This document shows, one piece after another, positions 22,635 through 33,579 of a DNA stretch of 64,000 nucleotides. Location of the stretch: positions 16,942-80,941 of the forward strand of contig WPIO01000337.1 in assembly GCA_009760855.2 (NCBI GenBank), in the 5' to 3' direction. The notes beneath the pieces were generated by a model. That model ran no database searches and was not told the origin of the DNA. It saw nothing but the letters and a program-made list of their open reading frames with translations. The translations under genes were made by a program, and so were the position numbers. The stretch is from Cristatella mucedo. Lineage: Eukaryota; Bryozoa; Phylactolaemata; Cristatellidae. Positions within the stretch are counted from its first letter, which is position 1. Every line of letters begins with the position of its first letter.

Positions 22635-24491
22635 GGGATTGACGGACGTGGAAACATGATAACTGAGCTGCCAGATGAAGTTGTTCATACCTCACTGACC
22701 AATCTCTCATTGGAAGGCAATCCAATGGTTCTTCCACCTAGTGCAGTGTGTGACCAGGGAATTGAAGCTATTCGGCAGTACTTCCGAGATAGCACTCAGG
22801 GGAAGGAATCGCTATGCTGTGATACTATCAACATGCTTGGAGACACGGGAGCAGGAAAGACTAGCATCGTTCAGTCGTTACTCTTCGGCCGGCCATCCAC
22901 TGCTGCAGATGACGATAGAACTCGTGTGATAGATCAGAGCCTTGTAAAGATTGCAAATCAGATCATAAATGTGAATGACTTTGGTGGACATGAAATTTAC
23001 CAAACAGTATTTCCAATATTTTTGCCCTCTAAAGGGCTTTGTATCATTGCGTTTGACGTAAGCGAAGAGCTTGTAAAGCAGAAAGAGAAGGTAAAGAAGT
23101 GGCTTATGACAATATTCGCTAAATCAACCGAGATACGAGTTATCGTAGTTGGCACGCATGCTGATCTTCTTGAAGTAGGCCCACTGAAATATGTGGCAAA
23201 AGAGATGGATGAGTACATAACAGAAATTCATCAGTCTGCTCAAAAAGAGCTTACGTCTCACATAAATGGACTTCAGGATTTGGATTCCTCCAAAACTAAC
23301 ATCGAATTCCTCGAAAACTCTTATGCCGTTATAAAAGCCGCTGACATTTCATTCAGAACTATAAGCTGTAAAGAGAGTGGTGATCATGGCCTAGGTGACC
23401 TGATATCCCTAGTCGAGAAGAAACTTAAGGCCGCAGTGCAGTATCCTGCTTCCTGGTGTCGTATTATGAAAGATATAAAGGACCATAAGTCAGAAGACGA
23501 GAACCTACAACCACATTTGGAATGGAAGATTGTCAGAGAAGTGTATGCACGGCACTCGCTGCCAGAACCGGACGACTCCACACTTAAATTTGTCCTTCGA
23601 TCTCTTGTATGGACATCCCAGATTATATGGTTAGAAAGCTCTCCAAATCTTCAACACTTGGTTTTCAATCAACCCCAACGTATTATTTCCTATTTAAAGA
23701 AGGTATTGCACCACGAAAATTTTGAAAAATTTCAAAATGATGACTATTACAGACATAACATTGAGTCATATCGTGGAGGGGCTCTGGATAAACCGTTCTT
23801 TGGTATATTGCTTGACAATCAGCATGTCAAAGTTGTCAGCGATTTTATGCAACATTTTCACATGATTTGCCTCACTTGTCAGGGAATCTACATCTTGACT
23901 TGCAATCTCCCTGTGCAGCCTCCTACTAACCTGCAGAAGTGGCTAACCAATGCAGCTGCAGACCCACCTGTTTGCTGTCACCTGAGCTTCCTGGGGAATT
24001 GCATGCCGCTTGCTTTCTTTCCTACTCACTTGACAGCCGTGTTATCCTGGCTGTTCTCAAATGATGCTGAGCCTGAGTTCTGGAAGGATGGAATACTTGT
24101 CGAACTGCATGGCATACGTACAATAATGAGACGCAAAGTTAGTACCGTGGAATTGCTGGCATTTTCAAGATCGGGTGCAGAGGATGTCTGGAGAGCTTTA
24201 CAGCCATTACTTAAGTGCATACTTGGTAATATAGCTGAGTCGTGGAAAGGTGTTCCGCCGAGCTGCATGCTTGTCTGCCCTAAATCGACGTCGATGGAAA
24301 ACCTACTACCAGTCGTGTCACCTCACGGTCGTAAAGTGAATTGGAATAAACTGATGAATTACGAGCAATCTATGGGGGAGCAACCACATTCAAGCACCTG
24401 GGATTGCAAAAAGTGTCGCTATAGCATACCTGGAATATGGATGTATCTTCATATGCCAGGTATGACCACAAGTTGTCAGTTCTCTCGATAA
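22635..24491 (+). CDS. ROCO protein terminal exon: LRR end, Roc GTPase, COR
   Basis: The acceptor TTTAG is followed in phase 0 by 'GIDGRGNMITELP' and an uninterrupted frame to TAA at 24489. Counting from the Met codon at 22656: the last LRR is about 1-28; the Roc GTPase runs about 55-262 with P-loop GDTGAGKT (62-69), switch II DFGGHE (108-113) and G4 THAD (167-170). COR follows from 'YPASWCRIMKDIK', with 'IIWLESSPNLQHLVFNQPQ', 'VLHHE' and 'MQHFHMICLT'. The tail carries a CxxC pair ('WDCKKC') before 'GIWMYLHMPGMTT', a motif shared by all three copies. ROCO proteins are multidomain GTPases in which COR mediates dimerisation; the MFHAS1/MASL1-like subgroup lacks a kinase, as here. The ATG at 22656 is internal to an LRR, so the true start lies in upstream exons. 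All GTP-binding residues are present. This is the only intact ROCO copy in the window. Confidence 0.9.
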   Translation, partial: GIDGRGNMITELPDEVVHTSLTNLSLEGNPMVLPPSAVCDQGIEAIRQYFRDSTQGKESLCCDTINMLGDTGAGKTSIVQSLLFGRPSTAADDDRTRVIDQSLVKIANQIINVNDFGGHEIYQTVFPIFLPSKGLCIIAFDVSEELVKQKEKVKKWLMTIFAKSTEIRVIVVGTHADLLEVGPLKYVAKEMDEYITEIHQSAQKELTSHINGLQDLDSSKTNIEFLENSYAVIKAADISFRTISCKESGDHGLGDLISLVEKKLKAAVQYPASWCRIMKDIKDHKSEDENLQPHLEWKIVREVYARHSLPEPDDSTLKFVLRSLVWTSQIIWLESSPNLQHLVFNQPQRIISYLKKVLHHENFEKFQNDDYYRHNIESYRGGALDKPFFGILLDNQHVKVVSDFMQHFHMICLTCQGIYILTCNLPVQPPTNLQKWLTNAAADPPVCCHLSFLGNCMPLAFFPTHLTAVLSWLFSNDAEPEFWKDGILVELHGIRTIMRRKVSTVELLAFSRSGAEDVWRALQPLLKCILGNIAESWKGVPPSCMLVCPKSTSMENLLPVVSPHGRKVNWNKLMNYEQSMGEQPHSSTWDCKKCRYSIPGIWMYLHMPGMTTSCQFSR

Positions 24492-25833
24492 TCCTCCTGA
24501 GGTTTGAGGTTATTGAATGCTTAAATCGTAGCTTTGTTGGCCTTGAAGACTTGCAGCTCCCACCGGGATTTTCTTAGGGCTTTCCCACTATGGCTTCCCA
24601 CTTTGACTAATGGTTTGTTGAATTGCCTTAGGCATTACACTTTTGCCTGTCCATTGTCTCTTTTGATTTGGTCTCCGGTTCTAGGTAGGCCTTGTGACTA
24701 CCTTTGGAGCAGGTGCTCATAAAATGCTATTTGTTTAATTTTGACAATAAATTTGGTAAGCTTTGTGCTAGTATTAGTTAATAGGCTTAGCTGTTTACTT
24801 ACCTTTTACAAAACTAATATAACTATAGGAATGCAATACAATTCAATAGCAATATAATACAGCTGTATATCACAATCTATGCGGGCAGTTACTATGAAGT
24901 TGCGTTACCTAATTTCTTATAAAGCTTTAAGATTATTACTGACTGTATTTTGCCAGAACTTAGTATCGTGTTTTTTTTAATTACCATCCAGTTAAATGCC
25001 TTGCCAGATAGTAACATTTTTTTGTTTCGAGCAGGTTTGTATTAGCTAAAACTACACGATGCACATGCACACTCTCACACTCATACACACTCACATACAG
25101 GCATGCACGTAAGCACATATACACATGCACACATACCAATCACACACGGTGCACTTATTATGCTAAATTCAACCCTATCTTTTTCTGGGATCATAGTTAC
25201 CAGTAGTTTAGTTTCTCTACTGAGAAGTGCGCTGTAGCCTTGTAGCTGTAAAAGATCTTATTAAAAAAAAGTTGATTGCCAAGAACTGAAGAGTACTCCT
25301 TTGCTATCATCACAATTCCTTTTAATGTGGCTTACAAAACTCCGTGACTAGGTCACTTAAGGCTGTTATCAAACAATTACCATCTTCTCTTTGAAGGCTC
25401 CTGCTCACAACAACACTTTCGGGATGCAGCCAAATACCTCAAACGGCTAGGTAAGGGCAACCTGTGTAAGGGGCTTGATGATCATAAGGTCATCCTTTGC
25501 AAAGCTTTGCTTCAGCTTTACACAAGTCTATAACTAGTGACTTAGTTTTATCGTCATTCAATTGAGGAGATATTGTTTGCCCGAAAGACTACTTCGACAT
25601 ACATGTCTGGATGAGAAGAGCCTTAGGTAGCTCACTTCACATGTCAATGCTGCAAGAGACATCAGGTAGGGACACTCACAATATTGCTAATAGAAAGTGG
25701 CAATTTCTTAGATTACATTCTTCTGAATGTGAATGATCATTTTATTTTATATGGGATTTGTGTAGTTGGTTAAGTTAAATGCATTGTGCTTGACATAAAC
25801 ACTAATTTAACAAATTTATTTGTGCTGTAAACC
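24492..25833. other. No recognised gene; CA-rich tract at about 25060-25150
   Basis: AT-rich sequence downstream of the ROCO stop. An AATAAA signal occurs near 24746 ('GACAATAAATTTGG'), about 255 bp after the stop, and is a candidate poly(A) signal. An impure CACA-rich tract occupies about 25060-25150. Confidence 0.5.
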
Positions 25834-27408
25834 CTCCACTGCGGCAGCTGACGATAGAACTCGTGTGATAGATCAGAACCTATGCAAAAATTGAAAGTCA
25901 CTTTGTTAATGTGAATGACTTTGGTGGGCATGAGATTTATCAACAGTGGTTCCAATGTCTTTGCCTTCTAAAGGACTTCGCATCGTTGCGATCAACATAA
26001 GTGAAAACCTTGAGCAACACAAGGAACAAGTTAAGAAGTGGCTTATGGCTGTATTTGCTAAAACAACCAAGATACGAGTGATTGTAGTTGGCACGCATTC
26101 TGATCTTGAAGAAAACTATCTCAAAAAGTGGCTCAAGATATGAAGGAGTACGTATACGGAATTCATTTGTCTGCTCAGCGAGAGCTTGAGTTTCACATCA
26201 ATGCACTTGCACTTCAGGATTCCTCCAAAGCATCGAGCATCGAGTTCCTCAACCAATCTCTCCATGTCATAGCGACTGCCGGAATTTCGTTCGTTACGGT
26301 CAGCTGCCTAGGATGGATTCACCATTGCCTAGCTGAGCTGACATCACTAGTCCAGAAGAAACTTAAAGCCATAGTGCAATATCCTGCATCCTGGTGTCGT
26401 ATTATGAAAGAGATAAAGGACTATAAGTCAAACGATGAGAACTCTCCGCCAGATCTTGAATGGCAGCACATCAGACAAGTTTATGCACGGCACCTGGAGC
26501 CGGAGCCGATCGACTTCCCACTATAAGCTATTCGCTTCGATCTGTCGTGTGGACATCCTAGTTTGCATGGTTAGAGAGCTCTTAGTCCCTTGAAGACTTT
26601 GTATTCTATCAACCACAGCAAATTAATAATGATTTAGAGAAGGTATTGCATCACGAATATTCTGAAAGTCTTCAAAACCATCATGGCGTTCTGCATTACG
26701 AATTTAGTGTGCAGGCATAATGTCTAGGCATTAGGGATCGATATTTTTTGCGATATTTCTGGGAATAGACACATCTAAGTGGTCAGTTATTTTGAGCCGC
26801 AGTAGCACACGGTTGCACTGATCGATCATGGCAACTACATATTGACTCATAATCTCCGTGATCAGCCACCTTCAATGCTGCAGGTGTGGCCAAACGCAAC
26901 GGCTGAAGATCCCTTGCATCTTGGCTTCCTGTGAGATTGTATGCCACTTGCTTTCTTTCCAACTAACCTGTCCTCAGTTTTTTCCTGGGTTTACTCGATT
27001 AATGCTGAGCCGAACTTTTGGAAGGATGGAAAACCGCATGGTGTACCTGCCATCATGAGACGAAACAAGAGCAACTTGGACTAGATATCATTTTAAAAAT
27101 CGGGAAGAATAGAATCAGGAGAGATTTACAATCATTGCTTGACTATATCCTTAATATTGTGGCAAGATCATGGTGCTCTGCTGAAATGCAAGGCTGTCTT
27201 CCTGGGATTGGGAGACCTGGGGAGCCTATAGCCAAGTGTGCAAGCACACGGTCGTATTGTGACTTGGGATACACTGGAGAGAGATGGGCAATCTAGAACT
27301 GAGCCATGGCATTCGAGTACCGGGAATTGCAAAAGGTGTGGCCATAGCATACCGTCAATGTGGATATATCTACGACAGGCAGGTAGGACGACTGGTTTTA
27401 GGTCTTGA
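25834..27408 (+). pseudogene. Second ROCO copy, decayed and lacking the P-loop
   Basis: Homology to the exon at 22635 starts abruptly at 'CCACTGCGGCAGCTGACGAT', which corresponds to about residue 81 of that protein. The LRR and P-loop are therefore absent. The 'GTGAATGACTTTGGTGGGCA' switch II region is present but in a frame broken by small indels. A frame at 26128-26526 preserves the late Roc and early COR ('LQDSSKASSIEFLNQSLHVI', 'YPASWCRIMKEIKDYKSND') and ends at a TAA. Further pieces continue to 27297, and the conserved tail reappears as 'NCKRCGHSIPSMWIYL' before a TGA at 27406. Multiple frameshifts and stops make this a pseudogene of the tandem neighbour. Confidence 0.85.
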
Positions 27409-27887
27409 CGATGTGAGCTTTTAAGTTAGCTGAAGTTTAAAACGTGGCTTAGTCAACCTTGAAGATTTGTAATGCATCTTGGGATTGTTTAGGGGTTCTA
27501 CTCTACCCTAGTTTTCCTAATGGGTTGAAATGCAGCATCTGTCGTGGGTATTAAGTTTTAGTATCTCTATTGTCTATTCTGATTCGGTGTCTAGTTATAA
27601 ATATGCACTTCAATTACCTTTTGATTAGATTGCAATTAGAACTGGTGCTCAAGTGATGCTTTTGGCTTGGCCTTTAAACTCAGAATCTTTCATGTGTACC
27701 TCAATAGTGTGCTCTCAGCGGTTTTCTGCCGTTGAGCAGACTGTAAAATAATTCACTGCTGGAGACTCAGGGATCGTCATACTCGGATGGCCTAAATGCT
27801 TCAGCAGTATTAGCATTCTAGGCTGGTTTGCTTAGCAGCATCCTGCCTGGCCTGCTTAAGCACTGTCTCTGTCAGTCTGTCTGTCTC

Positions 27888-27945
<58 letters not shown>

Positions 27946-28327
27946 CTTTGAAGACCTATGCAGCCTGCTGTTTTTGCATAGCAGGTCCATCATGTTAGGC
28001 TACTAAGTTTGTGCCTGCAGCCTAGTGACCCTCAGACCGATCTGATTAGACTTCTCAGGCGGCTTGAATGCATTCAGCTGTAACTATTCAGACCTACTTA
28101 CACAGCTCATGCCAGATAAAGACTCCAACATCTCCACAGCTTGATACTGACTTGGTGTCTCGAGTTGATGTGTTTTGGTCCTGGCTTTGGTTTAATGATT
28201 TGTCATGAAAGTGGCCTGTTTTAGCTGTCGAAGCCGGTAATGGCAGTGCTTTTAGTCGCAGCCTGGAAGGCCTATCAGGCCCTCTTACAGAAGGAGCTGA
28301 AATTGAATTTCACGCAATTTCACAAAA
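27409..28327. other. Non-coding stretch with a (TC)n microsatellite
   Basis: No gene recognised. A CT/TC dinucleotide run spans about 27880-27942. Confidence 0.6.
27880..27942. repeat. (TC)n microsatellite
   Basis: A nearly pure TC run preceded by TGTC units. Confidence 0.95.
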
Positions 28328-28349
28328 ATGACCATCCGAGTTGTATCAG
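28328..28349 (+). CDS. Candidate first coding exon of the CARD gene
   Basis: An ATG in an A-rich context (CACAAAAATGA) opens seven codons and ends at a good donor TCAG|GTCAGC in phase 1. That is exactly the phase needed by the exon at 28871. This is inferred from phase and splice signals only; the exon is too short to carry homology. The region just downstream (28370-28460) reads as an LRR-like 'ELPDEML…LHELPSSFEKM', which may be an unrelated LRR remnant. Confidence 0.25.
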
Positions 28350-28870
28350 GTCAGCAAGGTTGCTGCTGAACTTCCAGATGAAATGCTTGTAATGCCTACG
28401 GAAGTAATGGCAGGGAAGCTGCATGAACTACCAAGTAGTTTTGAGAAAATGTTTTTAGTGTTAGGTGTGGCATCATCACTCTTAACGTTCAGTTTAACTT
28501 CGGACTCTCTTTTAAAATACTAGTAGGAAAGTATTTTGTATCATTTTAGACCACCTTATTCCTATTAAGTCGGCTAGCTGGCCTCAAGGCTGTCATGTCA
28601 GTTTAAAGCAATACGAATAACCTGGAACCTCGAGTTCGTAGTGCCTATTCATGAAGTTAAGTAGTTTATGGGCCTCGAAGTTGATCTTTGTTTCGAAGTA
28701 AATAAGTACTGTCTTTGGTTACGGCTCACTGTGTGCACTTCACTCAGGACTACTTAAATGTCGAGATGTTGATGAGTAACATGACTATCGAGGGAGGTCA
28801 CTGGAGACTTCAAAATACTGCCATCCCCGATGATCATGTCAGGCCTCACGAAGTTTCCTTGTTTTTTTAG

Positions 28871-28987
28871 ACAATGAGACTGTCAGGGGTAATCAGGCGC
28901 CCGGTCGCAAAAGAGACAATGTGACAAAGGACCGAGTTCTCAGTGCAGAAAGGTGTCAATTATTGGCTTCTAGTGTGTCTCTGACAG
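28871..28987 (+). CDS. Candidate linker exon of the CARD gene
   Basis: It follows a strong pyrimidine tract and acceptor (CTTGTTTTTTTAG|AC). It is open for 38 codons and ends at a weaker donor ACAG|GTGGTT. Phase is 1 at both ends. The peptide is polar and basic ('NETVRGNQAPGRKRDNVTKD') with no domain recognised. Phase agrees with the upstream candidate and with the exon at 29938. The call is inference; a different donor is possible. Confidence 0.4.
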
Positions 28988-29107
28988 GTGGTTGTGTCAT
29001 GACTGAATAATTGGCTAGCCCTAGTGTTTCGTTTGATATCTATGGTAATACCAGAATTTTGAAATACACATTAACACCTTCTAAAATATTGAAAGCTTTG
29101 TGCAAGT

Positions 29108-29378
29108 GTGACTTTGCCTTCATGCACTTCATTCAGTAATTGGTCCCAGTGATTCGTCCTTTATGTGCTTATCCACGGTGACACTATTGCATGCTGCCAC
29201 TAACCACAATTGCATGCTGACCCTATGCATGTCACCCCTAACCATAATATTCATGTTGTTTATCAAGCATGATGTTTCCACTCGCCATTCGATCGGTTTT
29301 CCTTTGCATCAAATGTAAAGCGCCTTGAAAGAGATTGTGCTCTCTGATTGTGCATTATCAAGTGTATCATTATTATGC
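29108..29378 (+). mobile_element. LINE family A 3' end
   Basis: Plus strand: 'CCCAGTGATTCGTCCTT', 'GCATGCTGCCACTAACCAC', 'ATGTCACCCCTAACCAT', then the hairpin region and a short ATT tail near 29366-29376. Intronic relative to the CARD gene model. Confidence 0.9.
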
Positions 29379-29937
29379 ACGACCATCATATATAACTTCT
29401 GGTCCCCAAATATTGATCCGGGATTTTTACGAGCTTGTCTGCAAGCTGGAGCTGATCTTGAATGTTGCCAGTGCCACCATTTTCTCTCCCCCTCCAGATC
29501 TTTCCATCCTCCTCACATGTCCCTTCCTCCTCTTCTTGCTGCTGCAGTTGTATCGTTTAGGGCGTTTTCACATTTGATGGAACTGGTGGCTGCCAAAGGT
29601 ACACCAACTGCTGCAGGACCATGCCAATACTCTGAGGAATTTTTCGGTGTTTAGGTTCTTAATAAAATACGTGAAGACGTAGAATGTCGTGACATCTGTC
29701 AGGAGTTATTACCTTGCAGATTTTAGGTCTCAGCTACAGATGCACCTAGTGGGGTCAGGTTTGCCTTTGCCTCAGACAACATCTCTTTTTGTTTTGCTCT
29801 GTATTGCTTACCTACATGTGTATGAGTCAGCTCACTTAGAAGTCCAAACTCTCTTCCGTTTGATGCAGCTAACTTACTTTGCCCTTTCTCTTTAAAGTGA
29901 TGCGATTGTTTGATTCGTTGTGCTTTCTTTTTTTCAG
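29379..29937 (+). other. Intron of the CARD gene model with an unassigned 109-codon frame
   Basis: A plus frame at 29325-29654 contains 'FLRACLQAGADLE' and 'PPLLAAAVVSFRAFSHLMEL', which is faintly ankyrin-like but lacks the TPLH core. I do not call a domain. The intron ends in a very good pyrimidine tract. Confidence 0.3.
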
Positions 29938-30027
29938 GTAATGAGGGCAAACCTTCTGCCCTACTGCTTGGTGCCAGCAGCGACCTACCAGCTTCATTGG
30001 TAGCACCTAAGAAGAGGTCATGGGAAG
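29938..30027 (+). CDS. Linker exon of the CARD gene
   Basis: Both splice sites are strong (CTTTCTTTTTTTCAG|GT at the left, GAAG|GTAAGC at the right). The 90-nt exon is open and phase 1 at both ends. The peptide 'NEGKPSALLLGASSDLPASL' followed by a 'PKKRSWE' basic patch has no recognised domain. The single leftover G plus the AT that opens the exon at 33580 makes an in-frame Asp codon, linking it to the CARD. Confidence 0.6.
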
Positions 30028-30225
30028 GTAAGCTTGGTGAGCCGTGAAGGCACACTGGGGAGGATGGTTGGATTTTACGAGCTTTTTTATAGCCTAATGA
30101 GGTGGTACTCAGCCTGCCCGTAGCCCGGGCGGAGAGTTGTGAGTCCAGGTGGGGCAGAGCACTGTGGGCAGAGTCACGCCCACAACATCGCCATCTTCGT
30201 CATTTCGAACTCGCGATTTGAATAT

Positions 30226-30362
30226 ATAAATTTCTCTATAATAACACTAATAATACGGCACTTGGTAAGGCACACTCAGAGAACTCACTTTTTTCTATGT
30301 GCTTTACATTTGCTGCACAGGGAAACATGATTGAATAGTGAGTAATAGCACTAGTCAACAAT
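30226..30362 (-). mobile_element. LINE family A 3' tip
   Basis: Minus strand: short AT tail, decayed hairpin 'CACTTGGTAAGGCACACTCA' and the 'TTTGCTGCA' / 'GAATAGTGAGTAATA' blocks. Confidence 0.8.
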
Positions 30363-31054
30363 GGCCACTGCTAGTCGTGCCTAATCTTGAAACGATGGCC
30401 ACTTCTCAAATCTAAATGCTTGGTAAATAGCTTGTAACTTTTCATAATCGATCAGCTCGTTTAATCCATATTTGTGACTTAGCATGAAGAAAATGCTAAT
30501 AATTGCTCCGACTACTAGAAGCAGTGCTATTTTTCTGTAAAGCTTGCTTCTTTACGACTTTATGATCTCTTAAATGCTAACTACAAGGCACAAGCCCCTT
30601 GAAACAAAGCAGGGGCAGCACAAACCAATCGGTTTCTATAGTGGATTCTAGCCAATTTCGAGCACCTTGGGTGACCAGTGAGGATGTAATAGTGTATTTC
30701 TTTATATAAGCACCGTTTGATACATGAGCCGAGGATGTTGTTTTATCTCTATGATTGGAGCCTAGCAGCATAGCTGGGCTTCTTATAAGCTCTAAATTAT
30801 TACTTAACAAAATGCTAACTGCCCCTTAGCGTCTGCTCGCTTTCGCAGTTTGCTTGTCATCGGAAATATAGCGAGTCCTTAAAGGTGATCACTATTCGCG
30901 ACACATGGAGAGGATCCGAGTCCAGTCTTAAACGATTCTGTATTGTCCACTTTGAGTGGTTGAGATAGCAGTTAAGCCTCTTTCGGTTCCATATAAATGT
31001 GGCCGTTTAATCAGTTGAACTTATTTCTGAAGCTCAATTTGCATCTGTCTTTCA

Positions 31055-31181
31055 ATGACCGGAAATGAGTATGTCACTCTGCTATCTGTCTTGCTATTAA
31101 TTATCAGCTGCTTGACTGTGCAGTTTGCTGGCAGTAGTCTAATTATGCAGTCAATGCGACCTGGGGAACGCTGCCCAGGTA
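31055..31181 (+). CDS. Signal-peptide exon of a possible secreted or membrane protein
   Basis: An ATG at 31055 opens a frame with a typical signal peptide: a short polar start, then 'YVTLLSVLLLIISCLTVQFA'. It continues to 'MRPGERCP' and a strong donor CCAG|GTAAGC in phase 1. After the donor only the TG repeat is translated, so the exon end is well placed. The phase fits the exon beginning at 31506 (giving CP-A-I-P-P) and equally the CARD exon at 33580. It lies within the 30028-33579 intron of the CARD model, on the same strand, so it is either a nested gene or an alternative first exon. Confidence 0.55.
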
Positions 31182-31232
31182 AGCAGCGATTTCTGCTTAC
31201 GTTTGATTGGCATTTAGTTTGTGTGCTTATGT

Positions 31233-31309
<77 letters not shown>
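31233..31309. repeat. (TG)n microsatellite
   Basis: An uninterrupted TG dinucleotide run of about 38 units just inside the intron following the signal-peptide exon. Frames through it on both strands are artefacts. Confidence 0.97.
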
Positions 31310-31310
<1 letters not shown>

Positions 31311-31505
31311 AAGCGTGCACAAGCTCACTCGGGCGTGCTTGGGCTTGCTTGAGTTGTTATCTATTTGTCCTAAACTACTACTTGATAGATAAAGCCTATT
31401 GCTGCACCCTGCCATTTTTCAGTATTGGCCATGTCGTTCTCATGATTAGGTGTTGGAAGTGTTAGGTACATTTCAACACACCTGACGTTTTTTTCGTGGT
31501 TTTAG

Positions 31506-32035
31506 CCATCCCCCCCAAATACCTTAACGGGGACTGCTCAGTGCAATGTCACGGTGACTATTTCTATATGGCCCCTGGGTCAAAGCCCAGTGAAAAGATG
31601 CTCATTTTCACGACCCAGGTCGTACCTTCTTCTGGGAGGTCACGATTTACCTAAACGGAAATCTGCATCGCCCAGCTTTATAATAGAAGTAGTAATAACT
31701 CTACGTGGAATCTATTGCACCCTAGTTCAACTAAATCTTAATCCCGACGATTTAAAGCTCCCTGCTACCTTAAGTAATGAATGACATGCATTCAGGCTAT
31801 CTTGCCTAAGAAAACCTGCCAAAAAGAAAACAATGAACCTGTCCTTGTTCAAGTTATAATGCGGCCGCTCAAACTAATGAATGTGACACGTCTGCCATCT
31901 GTAGTCTCTAGCTATTACTTTATCAGTGCCCGGTTCTCATCCGGTCGCCAGTATTTATGTGAATGTCCCACCTCCCTACGTGTCGAAGAATCGATTGAAG
32001 CTGGCGGGCCATATACTTGCACCATCGAGGGTTAA
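31506..32035 (+). pseudogene. CCP/sushi-like extracellular exon followed by frame-broken coding remnants
   Basis: After the acceptor GTGGTTTTAG the frame reads 'IPPKYLNGDCSVQCHGDYFY' and continues to a TAA near 31650. Joined in phase to the preceding exon it gives a Cys-Pro-x-Ile-Pro-Pro…Asn-Gly…Cys…Cys-x-Gly pattern like the first half of a complement-control (sushi) module. Downstream, other frames stay open and protein-like: 31640-31784, and 31830-32035 with 'FSSGRQYLCECPTSLRVEES' ending in a stop. This suggests a longer ORF broken by frameshifts, or short exons whose borders I cannot fix. Confidence 0.4.
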
Positions 32036-32529
32036 GTAGCTAGGATAAGGCTACTAATATTCTGAGCTAATTAGTCTATGCCGTCACGCTAGCCAATCTA
32101 ACTATCGACCAGCTGTCATGCTTGCTGTCAATTGGCTTCAAGCTGGTCAAGGTCGCCCTTCTGTGCATCCTACCGGCTAGCTGGCTGCTCTTGCTGCAGC
32201 TCCCCAGGGGGCACTGCTCTCCCATGCACAGATCCTGCTGGCTTGCCGTTTGTAGGTGTTGGCTTTCCTCTACCTAGCATTATATGTGCCGAGAATTTTG
32301 CCATGCTTGCAATATGATACTAAGGACATGCAGACGCATTCATATAGCATGGGCAAGCGATCAGAGCATGTATTCAGGACCTTCTCTCCAAGAAACAACT
32401 GTCTTGCAGAAGCACAGCTTGAGTAAACCATCAACTTAAGCATTCGGCCAAATGTCGGCAAGCAGCTTCTCGTGTTAACCATGTGACACATGGTAGATCA
32501 AGGTTATTTGATATTGGCAATAATACGTC
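32036..32529. other. No recognised feature
   Basis: Non-coding, no motif recognised. Confidence 0.45.
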
Positions 32530-33115
32530 AGTATATCGCCCTCAAAGAAAGTAATCTCTTTCTAGGCAATTTACGTGTGCTGCAAAGGTAGCAAAATCGA
32601 ATGGTTAGTGGCAGCGCTCTCAATGTCATTTTGCCTAACATAGGTAGAGGTAACATGCACAGGGTCACCACCCAAAAATGGTTAGTGGCAGCACTCTCAA
32701 TGTCAACATGCATAACATAGGTAGAGGTGACATGCACAGGGTCACCATGCAAAAATGTTTAGAGGCAGCATGCATAGTAGAAGCACCCATAAGCACCCAA
32801 AGCAAGAATCTTGAGGAACCAATAAATGCTGTGATAATCAGATGCGTGCTATGGTTTAATGGCATCAAGTCCGAAGATGCAGTAATGCCAGTAGGGAGTG
32901 AATACCGGGTTTTGGAAGCATGCAAACTAAGTGCAGGGTCTCCGAAGAATTTTAGGTCTTCAGGAGGTTGACTACACTATTTGATTCGGAGAAGTTGGTG
33001 GTATGAATCCAATCATGGCGGTGGATTAGGTCTGATATATGATTTGGAGTGAGGGAATGGAGTGGTCTACAAGTGACTTACAGAACCACGAAATCTATGC
33101 CCTGCTGAACAGTGC
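32530..33115 (-). mobile_element. LINE family A with a 77-bp tandem duplication in its 3' UTR
   Basis: Minus strand: hairpin remnant at 32538-32575, 3' UTR and RT C-terminal traces to about 33115. The unit starting 'GGTTAGTGGCAGC' at 32603 is repeated at 32680 with few differences. Confidence 0.8.
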
Positions 33116-33579
33116 AAGCCTGGGAGATGTTTGTTTCGCGATACACATATTTCTCATCATTGCGAGGATGGCAGACACTGTAGACTGCATGTGACCGGCA
33201 TGTGATAAGTTAGAAGAATTCGGTAACAGAATGCATGCTTCTGGCATTTATTTCTGTACTGTGGTTTGAAAGCCTGTGTTTCCTTCACTTTAGTTCATAA
33301 TTAGATGAATCGGTATGTGTTACATCGTAAAAAATGTAATATAATTCTTCCCACTGCAGCTAGTTACCAGTAGCTATTATTAAGGATTACAGAACAGCTT
33401 GGCTAATCTTAGAGTTGAACCACCAGAGAAAAATAGGTTGGATCGACAGAGAATAATGACTCACCTACAAATGGGTTCACGTTGACGAAAACCAATTTGT
33501 TGACTGCGATAGTGCCCCTTGTATTAAACTTTCCAACCGCGTTTAAAGGTGACTGACGGCTTTCGTTCTTTGTTTGCAG
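33116..33579. other. End of the intron before the CARD exons
   Basis: Non-coding; finishes with a strong pyrimidine tract and CAG acceptor at 33579. Confidence 0.5.

Noticed and set aside
28370-28470. LRR-like peptide 'ELPDEML…LHELPSSFEKM'
   Set aside because: LP motifs are present, but spacing and consensus residues do not fit an LRR and no acceptor was found. At most an exon remnant.
29400-29654. Ankyrin-like repeats
   Set aside because: 'LLAAAVVSF…LMEL' is suggestive, but the TPLHxAA and GADxN signatures are absent.
31207-31415. Cys/Val and His/Thr repeat proteins
   Set aside because: Translations of the (TG)n microsatellite. Only the part upstream of the donor at 31182 is accepted as an exon.
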